A program made the translations under genes and the position numbers. Below are positions 15,398 to 22,802 of a stretch of DNA of 29,404 nt, in pieces. Every line of letters begins with the position of its first letter. The first letter of the stretch is position 1. The notes under the pieces were generated by a model that had not been told where the DNA came from, ran no database searches, and saw nothing but the letters and a program-made list of their open reading frames with translations. The stretch covers positions 1 to 29,404 of the forward strand of contig JAWOHX010000113.1 of the NCBI GenBank assembly GCA_046484975.1, written 5' to 3'. The DNA comes from JAWOHX01 sp046484975. GTDB taxonomy: Bacteria; Bacillota; Clostridia; DUPQ01.

Positions 15398-16660
15398 ATG
15401 AAAAAAAGAAAAATTCTGTCACTTTTTCTGGTGTTGTCCCTTGTGTTGTTCTATGGCACATACACCGTGTTGGCGGAGATCGGCGAAGGGCCCGACCCCG
15501 TGACATACACGGTAAGTTTTGATGTGGATGGCGGCAGTGCCGTGGATTCACAGACCGTGGAGGACGGTGAAACAGCTGTTTTGCCCGATCCGGCACCCAC
15601 CAAAGAAGGGCATGACTTCGCCGGCTGGTATGCCGATGCGGAACTGGCCTCTTTATATGACTTTGCCACTTCTGTCACGGATGATATCACAATATATGCC
15701 AAATGGACTGAGCAGGTTCAACCAGATCCCATCACCCACACCGTGACTTTCGCATCCAATGGAGGAAGTGCCATTGCTCCCCAGACCGTGGAGGACGGTG
15801 AAACAGTTGTTTTGCCCGATCCGGCTCCGACCCGGGAAGGCTACGACTTCGCCGGCTGGTATGCTGATGCGGAACTGACCACTTTATATGTCTTCGCCAC
15901 TCCTGTCACGGATGATATCACAATATATGCCAGATGGACTGAGCAGGTTCAGCCTGATCCCATCACCCACACCGTGACTTTCGCAACTTATGGAGGAAGC
16001 CCTGTGGCTTCCCAGGAGGTGGCACCTGGAGGCAAGGTTGTCATCCCCGTCCCATCACCCACAAAGACCGGCAGCATATTTATAGGCTGGTACACGGACG
16101 AAGCCCTGACCAACCTGTTTGATTTTGATGTTGTGATCACTGCTGCAACCACCCTCCATGCAAGATGGACAGTCCTCATTTATAACGTAACCTTCATCAA
16201 TTGGAACGGGGACATATTGAAGGTGGGTGCCATTCCCCATGGTTCCACTGCCATTCCACCCGCTGTTCCGGAAAGACCGGGATATGTCTTTGCAGGCTGG
16301 AATGTCTCTTTCACCAATGTGACCGGACCACTTGCTGTCACCGCCCTTTTTGTGCCTGTTAATGTCCAGGATTCATTTTCCGCACCTTCTGATCATCCAC
16401 CAAAGGCCGCCCCTGCCATCGCCTCAGAGATCCTAAAACACAATGGTGTCAGAAATGTCTACAAGAATGGGCGCGGCAAGGGGAACTTCATCGCCGATGT
16501 GGCCAGGCACATGGAGAATGGCGCAACGTTCGGCGGCTTTGAAAAAGGTGTCCCGGTTGACGCCGAAGGAAACATGGTTTCAAACCTGTCTTATCGCCAG
16601 GCGGTATTGAATTATCTCAACAGCCATCCTGCGATGACAAAAGTACTCCTCATGCCTTGA
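15398..16660 (+). CDS. Secreted InlB B-repeat (Flg_new/Listeria-Bacteroides repeat) protein
   Basis: This 420-residue protein has a signal peptide (cleavage probably after VLA, residue 26). Three full B-repeats follow at about 36-103, 113-180 and 190-257, spaced exactly 77 residues apart, each with the GxxFxGWYxDxxL...YAxW pattern. A fourth, degenerate one lies at about 262-318. B-repeats are beta-grasp-like modules common on surface proteins. After a Pro/Ser linker, an 80-residue C-terminal part (about 340-420) has no repeat and I do not recognise it. There is no LPxTG motif, membrane anchor, SLH or choline-binding module, so the protein may be free or held through its C-terminal part. GAGGAGG before ATG 15398 is a strong ribosome site. 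Confidence 0.88.
   Translation: MKKRKILSLFLVLSLVLFYGTYTVLAEIGEGPDPVTYTVSFDVDGGSAVDSQTVEDGETAVLPDPAPTKEGHDFAGWYADAELASLYDFATSVTDDITIYAKWTEQVQPDPITHTVTFASNGGSAIAPQTVEDGETVVLPDPAPTREGYDFAGWYADAELTTLYVFATPVTDDITIYARWTEQVQPDPITHTVTFATYGGSPVASQEVAPGGKVVIPVPSPTKTGSIFIGWYTDEALTNLFDFDVVITAATTLHARWTVLIYNVTFINWNGDILKVGAIPHGSTAIPPAVPERPGYVFAGWNVSFTNVTGPLAVTALFVPVNVQDSFSAPSDHPPKAAPAIASEILKHNGVRNVYKNGRGKGNFIADVARHMENGATFGGFEKGVPVDAEGNMVSNLSYRQAVLNYLNSHPAMTKVLLMP
15503..15964 (+). repeat. Two tandem 231-bp coding repeats (B-repeat units 1 and 2)
   Basis: Units 15503-15733 and 15734-15964 are very similar at the DNA level, including long identical stretches such as the ones starting at 15551 and 15782. The linker between domains (TEQVQPDPITHTVTFA) is repeated as well. 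A third unit from 15965 is much more diverged. This indicates a recent duplication of one 77-codon unit. Confidence 0.85.
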
Positions 16661-16684
16661 TTGTTTTTCTCATGGAATGACCAG

Positions 16685-16726
16685 CCCCCGGCCTCCGGAC
16701 CATCCGGATTCCGGGGGTTTCTTTTT
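16685..16726 (+). terminator. Intrinsic terminator after the B-repeat gene
   Basis: CCCCCGG (16685-16691) pairs with CCGGGGG (16111 positions on: 16711-16717). A nested TCCGGA pair lies inside, and the stem is followed by TTTCTTTTT. It is oriented for the plus-strand gene ending at 16660. On the minus strand there is no T-run, so it is unlikely to stop the converging dcw transcript efficiently. Confidence 0.85.
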
Positions 16727-16732
16727 GCACCT

Positions 16733-17548
16733 TTATTCTTTTTCCCCAGGATGATTGATGACATCCCAAATGTGATCCAGGGATGTTGCCTTGATGCTGT
16801 ATGCCGGGGCATTGCCGGATGCACGGAACCAGACTTTCTTGACATACGGCGGGTCCATCTTGAGCATGGAGAAGGAATCCTTATGGGCCTTCCATCGCTC
16901 AAGGGCTTTTTGTGAGCCTTCCTCAATGAGTCTTCTTGCTTTGGAGGGGGCAAGGTGCAGGGCGCTGTCGTTGGCCCGGTCATACTCTTCATGGCTCCAT
17001 TGCTCACCGGTCCCGGGCTCCCTGCCTTTTTTTACTGCGACGGTCTCCATTCCCGGCAGCAACGCCATGGCTTCCCTGCACAGGGCTTCGTCTCCGGATG
17101 CAAAGACAGGAGTGACACCCATCATGCACGCACAGAGGGCGAACTGGCCGAATTCCCCCAGGGAAAGGCCGTTGATGGTATAATCCCACACCTGATGATT
17201 CCCGGTATGGGCCAGGTGGGCGTTGGGTGTATTGGATTTCGCATGCTGGCCGACCCAGGCCACGCAGTCGAAATCATTCGTCAGCCCGCAGGGATAGCCT
17301 TCCGGAAAGCCCCGGATCAGGGATGCCTCCTCATGGAGGATCTCCGGGTCAATGCCTCCCGGGCCATGGCCGTCGCAAACAACAATCCCGGTGGCACCTG
17401 CCTTCAGGAACCCCCTGCAAGCCGCATTGGTCTCTTCCGTCAGCAGCCTTTTGGCTTTTTCGTAATATGCAGTCCCGGGCAACACCCAGCTGTGCTTGTT
17501 CAGCACTCCGGCGACCCCTTCAAGGTCCGTCATGATGAATATGTTCAT
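16733..17548 (-). CDS. M55 family D-aminopeptidase (DppA-like)
   Basis: The 271-residue product matches the zinc D-aminopeptidases of family M55. Asp8 and Glu10 in MTDLEGVAG, His61 in CDGHG, His102 in GQHA and Glu132 align with the metal ligands of Bacillus DppA, and His114 in AHT lies where the catalytic His is expected. DppA releases N-terminal D-residues, for example from D-Ala-D-Ala. GGAGGAGGAG before ATG 17548 is a very strong ribosome site. It is the last gene of the dcw operon, 15 bases after the MBL-fold gene. That context suggests salvage of D-amino acids from peptidoglycan stems, an inference. Confidence 0.88.
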   Translation of the reverse strand: MNIFIMTDLEGVAGVLNKHSWVLPGTAYYEKAKRLLTEETNAACRGFLKAGATGIVVCDGHGPGGIDPEILHEEASLIRGFPEGYPCGLTNDFDCVAWVGQHAKSNTPNAHLAHTGNHQVWDYTINGLSLGEFGQFALCACMMGVTPVFASGDEALCREAMALLPGMETVAVKKGREPGTGEQWSHEEYDRANDSALHLAPSKARRLIEEGSQKALERWKAHKDSFSMLKMDPPYVKKVWFRASGNAPAYSIKATSLDHIWDVINHPGEKE

Positions 17549-17563
17549 GTCTCCTCCTCCGGC

Positions 17564-18274
17564 TCAGTATGTCTGCAGGATCTCTGCTGGCATGGTGTTC
17601 CTGTGGTGTTCCCTGGCTTGGGCCAAGGCAGTCTCCGTGTCGTTCATCGGGTTCAAATGGGAAAGCAGCAATGCCCTGGCACCGGCCTCCCTGGCCAGTT
17701 TCCCGCAGTCCCCTGCGGTCAGGTGATATCCCTGCTGGCCGTTGAGCAAGCAGCAGTCCGCCACCAAAAGATCCGCCCGATGGCAGAATTTCACCATCTT
17801 CTCTGTATATACGGTGTCCGATGTCAGGACGATCTGCCTGGACTTGCCGGACAGAGACAATCCATAGCATCGGACAGGGTGGTTGGTCTCGGAAAAAGCC
17901 ACCGACCAGGATTCCATTTCCAGGATCCTGTCCTCTTCAATCACATGGGTGTCGAAGACCGTGTCATCCATGACCAATCCCATCAGTGGATCCTCTGGCA
18001 CATAGAGGCATATTTTCTTGTGAAGCAGGTTTTTCGAACGGAGATGATTGAGATAATACCGTAAGACCAACAGGTCGGAAAAATGGTCGAAATGGAAATG
18101 CGTGATGACGATAACATCCAGTTTTTCAGGCCTGATGACCCGGACCAGGTTTTGCAGGCTCCCCGCACCCAAATCGCACAACAGGTTTTGCCCCATAAAA
18201 GAGAACAGGTACGAGGAGCAGGCTCCCTCATCCGCCGGAAAAGGACCGTTGTTCCCCAGTACAGTCATCTTCAT
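17564..18274 (-). CDS. MBL-fold metallohydrolase (RNase Z-like group)
   Basis: The 236-residue protein has the metal motif THFHFDH (His59, His61, Asp63, His64), a later Asp in LTSDT and a His in LLLSH, so a two-metal site should form. It starts MKMTVLGNNGPFPA, as in the RNase Z/ArsA-like small hydrolases, but lacks the tRNase Z exosite arm. Its ATG overlaps the murG stop as ATGA, so it is tightly coupled with cell-wall synthesis genes. There is no signal peptide, so it is cytoplasmic. The substrate is unknown; a phosphodiester or lactone-like wall intermediate is only a guess. Confidence 0.85.
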   Translation of the reverse strand: MKMTVLGNNGPFPADEGACSSYLFSFMGQNLLCDLGAGSLQNLVRVIRPEKLDVIVITHFHFDHFSDLLVLRYYLNHLRSKNLLHKKICLYVPEDPLMGLVMDDTVFDTHVIEEDRILEMESWSVAFSETNHPVRCYGLSLSGKSRQIVLTSDTVYTEKMVKFCHRADLLVADCCLLNGQQGYHLTAGDCGKLAREAGARALLLSHLNPMNDTETALAQAREHHRNTMPAEILQTY

Positions 18275-19374
18275 CCCACATCATCCCCCAACAATTTCTC
18301 CACCAGCCCGTAGATGGCCTCGTCCGCATCCAGGATACCGGCTCCACGGGCATTCCTTCTCATTTCATCCATCTTCGACGGGTTTTTGAGAATGCCCATG
18401 ATGGCATCATGCAGGTTCTTCCCGTCCATGTCCTTGTCCAGGATCACCCTGCATGCATTTTTCCTCTCCAGGGCCCTGGCATTGACTTCCTGATGATTCT
18501 CAGTCACGTTTGGAGACGGCACCAGCACCGAAGGGATGCCGATGGCGGTGATTTCACTGATGGTGATGGCACCGGATCGGCAGACCATCAGGTCGCAGGC
18601 ATTGTAGACGATGTCGGCGTCATATATATATTCACGGATATCCACATTCCGGGGCGTCTCCCCCATGGCCTCCATCACATCCATATAATATCTTTTCCCT
18701 GGGGCGAAGACAAGTCTGAACCCGTCCGGGGAAAACCATTGTTTCAACATGTCAGTACAGGCGTCGTTGATGCTCTTCGCTCCCCCGCTGCCACCCATGA
18801 CAACCACAAGCCGCTGCGTCTCATCCAACCCCATCGCTTCCCGTGCTTTTTGCCGGGACACAGCCAGCAAGCTTTTACGGATGGGGTTTCCGGTGAGCAC
18901 CACATTCCGAGCCTTATTAAAATACGTGAAGGATTCCTCAAAACTCACGGCACAGATGTCCACATGCCGGGACAGGATCCGGTTGGTGATGCCCGGATAG
19001 GCGTTCTGCTCATGGAGAAGCGTGGGGATTTTCATCCGTGATGCCCAGTACAGGACGGGGCCGGACACATATCCTCCCGTGCCGATGACCAGGCGGGGTT
19101 TGGTTTTTTTCAAGAGAAACCATGCCTGTACCATCCCCAGGGAAAGGGCCAGAATCCCCTGGACGGTCCGAAAGGACAGCTTGCGTTCGAATCCTCTGAC
19201 GGTGATATAGCGAATCCCATACCCCGATCGGGGGACCAGGTCTTTTTCCAGTCCCCTCCTCGTGCCGATGAAAAGGATGTCGGCATCCGGCTTTTTCGAT
19301 TGAATGATATTGGCGATGGACAGGGCCGGATTGATGTGTCCGGCTGTCCCTCCCCCTGCAATCAAGATCCTCAT
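18271..19374 (-). CDS. murG: UDP-GlcNAc:undecaprenyl-PP-MurNAc-pentapeptide GlcNAc transferase
   Basis: MurG makes lipid II from lipid I at the inner face of the membrane. The 367-residue protein shows the N-terminal glycine-rich loop GGGTAGHINPAL, the acceptor-site region GTGGYVSGP, HEQNAYPG, the donor-side loop GGSGGAKSIN and the UDP-GlcNAc site with RSGAITISE. All are standard for the family, except that GTGGH is GTAGH here. Its ATG overlaps the ftsW stop by four bases and its stop overlaps the MBL-fold start by four. Confidence 0.97.
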   Translation of the reverse strand: MRILIAGGGTAGHINPALSIANIIQSKKPDADILFIGTRRGLEKDLVPRSGYGIRYITVRGFERKLSFRTVQGILALSLGMVQAWFLLKKTKPRLVIGTGGYVSGPVLYWASRMKIPTLLHEQNAYPGITNRILSRHVDICAVSFEESFTYFNKARNVVLTGNPIRKSLLAVSRQKAREAMGLDETQRLVVVMGGSGGAKSINDACTDMLKQWFSPDGFRLVFAPGKRYYMDVMEAMGETPRNVDIREYIYDADIVYNACDLMVCRSGAITISEITAIGIPSVLVPSPNVTENHQEVNARALERKNACRVILDKDMDGKNLHDAIMGILKNPSKMDEMRRNARGAGILDADEAIYGLVEKLLGDDVG

Positions 19375-20492
19375 GTGTTTGCCTTTCCTTTCGATGTATG
19401 TCGGGATACATTGAGCAGGATCCCGATTGCGACCATGAACACCAACAATCCGGTGCCGCCGGAACTGAACAGGGGCAGGGTAATCCCCGTTGGGGGAACG
19501 CTGCCGGTGACCACGGCGATGTTCAATGCAGCCTGGATGAATATGAGGCTTGAGACACCGATGGCCAGGAGCCTGCCGAAGGGATCTTCACAACGGATGG
19601 CCGTGCGCACCCCCCGGAACACCAGCAGGAAAAACAGGGAAATCACGACAACCACCCCAACAAAGCCCAGTTCCTCTGCCAGGACGGCGAAGATGAAATC
19701 GTTCTGGGGTTCAGGGATATAGAGGAACTTCTGCATGCTTCTTCCAAGTCCCCTGCCAAGCAAACCTCCGGAACCGATGGCATACAGGGACTGGACCACC
19801 TGGTATCCCTCATCCAGGGCATATTTGAACGGGTCAAGGAAAGAGCGGATTCTGACGCTCATATAGTCGGTGTAGATGGCGATATAGCTTAAGATCAGGG
19901 CACCCGGTATGCCGACAGTCAGGAAGTGCCAGATTCTGGCTCCTCCGATATACAACATGATGAGGCTCAACAATAAAATGATGACGGTGGCGCTCATATG
20001 AGGCTGCAGCAGCAAAAGCACCGCCGATGCCACCATCAGCAGGATATACGGGCAGAATCCCTTGAAGAATGTCAGGGGCTTGTCTTTCACGTTGGACAGG
20101 CTTGCCGCCATGAAAATGATGATGCACAGCTTGTAGATTTCAGAAGGCTGGAACTCCAATGGACCAAGGACGATCCATCTCCTGGCGTCGCTGTAGACCT
20201 TCCCGATGCCGGGCACCAGGACCAGGACCAGCAGAAGCAGCCCTATGGCCAGAAAAAGGAAATGGAACTTCCGGTAGATCTTATAGTTCACGAAAGACAA
20301 AAGGACCATGGCGATGAAACCGATTCCTGCGGCGAACAGCTGTCCCGTGAGAAAATGGTAGATGTTGTCGAAACGGCTTTTGGCGTAGGGTGTGGAAGCG
20401 CTGAAGACCATGATGATGCCCATGGACACCAGGATGATGGCAAAAATGAACATCCAGAAATCCCAAGGCTTTTTTGTGATGAAATCCTTCAT
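19371..20492 (-). CDS. ftsW: Septal peptidoglycan polymerase of the SEDS family, FtsW
   Basis: This 373-residue protein with about ten membrane segments polymerises lipid II into glycan strands with its partner class B PBP. Marks include RRWIVLGPLEFQPSE (about 104-118), the catalytic Asp265 in PEPQNDFIF and the closing PLFSSGGTGLL. It is preceded directly by mraY (10-base gap), where many Bacillota have murD in between. AGGGGAAG before the ATG overlaps the mraY stop. Position in the cluster favours FtsW over RodA or SpoVE; the latter is closely related and cannot be excluded. Confidence 0.93.
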   Translation of the reverse strand: MKDFITKKPWDFWMFIFAIILVSMGIIMVFSASTPYAKSRFDNIYHFLTGQLFAAGIGFIAMVLLSFVNYKIYRKFHFLFLAIGLLLLVLVLVPGIGKVYSDARRWIVLGPLEFQPSEIYKLCIIIFMAASLSNVKDKPLTFFKGFCPYILLMVASAVLLLLQPHMSATVIILLLSLIMLYIGGARIWHFLTVGIPGALILSYIAIYTDYMSVRIRSFLDPFKYALDEGYQVVQSLYAIGSGGLLGRGLGRSMQKFLYIPEPQNDFIFAVLAEELGFVGVVVVISLFFLLVFRGVRTAIRCEDPFGRLLAIGVSSLIFIQAALNIAVVTGSVPPTGITLPLFSSGGTGLLVFMVAIGILLNVSRHTSKGKANT

Positions 20493-20502
20493 TTTTCTTC
20501 CC

Positions 20503-21465
20503 CTAAAACAGACCCAGCAGCAGGAAAGAGAGCAAACAGCCTGCCAGGGTCACCATGCAAAACACCAGAGTAATCTTCTTCTCACTCCATCCGAGGAGCT
20601 CAAAATGATGATGAATGGGCGCCATTCTGAAGATCCTCTTCTTCGTTTTCTTGTAATATCCCACCTGGATCACTACGGAAATGGCTTCTATGACATACAC
20701 GATGCCTGCGACCAGGATGATCCAGGGCATCTTCATGTATATGGCGATGATGCCTACGGCACCGCCCAGAGCCAGGGATCCCACGTCACCCATGAACACC
20801 TTGGCGGGGTGGACATTGTAGAGTAAGAATCCCATGAGTCCGCCGATGAAGCAGGATGCAAGGAGACCACTCTCCCGCCAGTGAGGATGGAACAGGGAAA
20901 CCAGCATGAAAAACAACAGGACGATGATGGTGACGCCGGAGCATAACCCGTCCACTCCGTCGCTCAGGTTCACGGAGTTGGTCATCAGGTAGAGAAAAAG
21001 GACGAGAAAGGGGATATAGATATATTCCGGGATGATATATGTCTGGGTGAGACCGGTGAAGGGTATGACCATGTCGGATCCGCTGGTGGTGAAGAGCACC
21101 GTGTATACGGCATATGCCGTGGAGACAAGAAGCAATAGCACCGTCTTTCCGGCCACCGTCAGGCCATCTTTGCTTTTCTTTCTGATCTTGATGAAATCAT
21201 CGATGAAACCCACCACCGCAAACCCCAGGATGGCCAGGACCATAAAGAGCATCTCCATTCGTTCTTCGCTGAAAAACAGTGCCACGGCAAGGACGGGAAA
21301 AAGGAAAAAGATCCCCCCCATGGTAGGTGTGCCTGTCTTTTTCAGATGACTTCCGGGACCGTCATCCCTGACGGTCTGCCCGAATCTGAATCTCCTCAAC
21401 AGCGGGATGAAAAACCGTCCTGCAAGGGCAGTGGCAACAAAAGCGATAAAAAGTGGCAATCCCAT
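20503..21465 (-). CDS. mraY: Phospho-N-acetylmuramoyl-pentapeptide transferase
   Basis: MraY moves phospho-MurNAc-pentapeptide onto undecaprenyl phosphate, giving lipid I. The 320-residue polytopic protein carries GTPTMGG, the Asp pair GFIDDFIKI, NSVNLSDGVDGL and GDVGSLALGG, and the PIHHHFE motif near the end, all diagnostic. AGAGGA before ATG 21465 supports the start. It lies 17 bases after murF. Confidence 0.97.
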   Translation of the reverse strand: MGLPLFIAFVATALAGRFFIPLLRRFRFGQTVRDDGPGSHLKKTGTPTMGGIFFLFPVLAVALFFSEERMEMLFMVLAILGFAVVGFIDDFIKIRKKSKDGLTVAGKTVLLLLVSTAYAVYTVLFTTSGSDMVIPFTGLTQTYIIPEYIYIPFLVLFLYLMTNSVNLSDGVDGLCSGVTIIVLLFFMLVSLFHPHWRESGLLASCFIGGLMGFLLYNVHPAKVFMGDVGSLALGGAVGIIAIYMKMPWIILVAGIVYVIEAISVVIQVGYYKKTKKRIFRMAPIHHHFELLGWSEKKITLVFCMVTLAGCLLSFLLLGLF

Positions 21466-21482
21466 TCCAGTTCCTCTTTCCT

Positions 21483-22802
21483 TTATATGTATTCCAGTAC
21501 TTTTTCCATCTTCATCCCCCGGGATCCCTTCAGCAGGACAACGTCCCCGGGCTGCACCAAATCCTTCAACCGGAGGCCTGCTTCCATTGAATCATGAAAC
21601 GCCTCGGAGGCACCTGTGCCCATGCCTTCTATATAATAACAGGCCAGCTCCCCGCAGGCAATCAGCATGTCCACTCCTTTCTCCTTCAGATAGACCCCGA
21701 TCTCCCTATGGCTGGCTTTTGCATATCCACCCATTTCCAGCATGTCCCCGAGGACGGCGATTCTCCTTCCGGGTTGCAGGCACAGGGCATCAATGGCAGG
21801 TTTCATGGACTGCACGCTGGCATTGTAACAGTCATTGATGATGGTGTAGCCTGCTCTTTGGATCATCTCCATCCTCATTTTCCCGGGGGCATAGGAAGCC
21901 AGTTCCTCTTGTATCTCCCGATCCCCCACCTGGAAATGTTTCCCCAGGAATATGGCAGGCAGGACATTTTCCACCCATTGCCTTCCGGGGACAGTGAGCC
22001 GGATATCCAACCCCATGGTGGTGAAAAAATAGCATCCCGCCGCATCATGTCCCAGGTTCTCTGCCCGGATGTCGTTGTCCGGATGGAATCCATAGAAGAT
22101 GACCTGAAACCGTGGGTCTTTTTTCAATGTACTCAACCAGGGGTCGTCCCCGTTGACGAGGAGCAATCCCCCCTGCTCCAGATGAACCATCATTTCGGTC
22201 TTGGCCTTGAAGATGTTTTCCTGTGAACCCAGTCTCCCGATGTGGCTGGTGCCGATGTTGGTGATGATTCCGATATGGGGATGTATCAGGTCGGCCAGGT
22301 AATCAATCTCCCCAGGGGCATTCATTCCCATCTCCATCACGGATACCTCATGTCCCTGCTCCAGGCGGAACATGGTCATGGGCAGGCCGATGTGATTGTT
22401 GAAGTTCCCTTCGGTTGAATGGACCTTCAGTCTTCGGGACAGGACGCCCGCCACCAAATCTTTGACGGAGGTTTTTCCCACGCTGCCCGTGATGGCAATG
22501 AAGGGGATGTCCATTGTTTGCCTGATATGTCTGGCCAGCCTTCCCATGGCCTGGACCACATCATCCACCTGGATGGTCCCGGGGATATTTGTCGCCCTTT
22601 GCGTGACAGCACAGGCTGCGCCTTTGTCCATCGCTTCCTGGATATGGTCCGCGCCGTCATGGATTTCTCCGGGGATGGCAAAGAATGCGTCTCCTTGCGC
22701 CAGGGTTCTGGTGTCGGTGGAGTAGCCTGAAATCATCCGGTTATCCAGTCCGACGGATGACCCGTTGATGATGCCGGCCAGGTCCATCGCTTCAATCCGC
22801 AT
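21483..22802 (-). CDS. murF: UDP-MurNAc-tripeptide:D-Ala-D-Ala ligase
   Basis: MurF adds D-Ala-D-Ala to the UDP-MurNAc tripeptide. The product (439 residues) has the ATP loop ITGSVGKTS (about 103-112), the Mur-ligase core with MEMGMNAPGEID and TNIGTSHIGRLGS, and NDCYNAS in the third domain. I chose ATG 22802 because GGGGAGGA precedes it and the residues from there (MRIEAMDLAG) look like a MurF N-terminus, while the open frame further upstream lies inside murE. It overlaps the murE end by 11 bases. Confidence 0.95.
   Translation of the reverse strand: MRIEAMDLAGIINGSSVGLDNRMISGYSTDTRTLAQGDAFFAIPGEIHDGADHIQEAMDKGAACAVTQRATNIPGTIQVDDVVQAMGRLARHIRQTMDIPFIAITGSVGKTSVKDLVAGVLSRRLKVHSTEGNFNNHIGLPMTMFRLEQGHEVSVMEMGMNAPGEIDYLADLIHPHIGIITNIGTSHIGRLGSQENIFKAKTEMMVHLEQGGLLLVNGDDPWLSTLKKDPRFQVIFYGFHPDNDIRAENLGHDAAGCYFFTTMGLDIRLTVPGRQWVENVLPAIFLGKHFQVGDREIQEELASYAPGKMRMEMIQRAGYTIINDCYNASVQSMKPAIDALCLQPGRRIAVLGDMLEMGGYAKASHREIGVYLKEKGVDMLIACGELACYYIEGMGTGASEAFHDSMEAGLRLKDLVQPGDVVLLKGSRGMKMEKVLEYI

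Noticed and set aside
16685..16726. Hairpin considered as terminator for the dcw operon on the minus strand
   Set aside because: The stem is good but no T-run follows on that strand, so only the plus-strand role is listed.
16955..18064. Long plus-strand open frame of 369 codons opposite the M55 and MBL-fold genes
   Set aside because: It lies antisense to two well-supported genes with intact motifs, shows no family pattern and has no convincing ribosome site.
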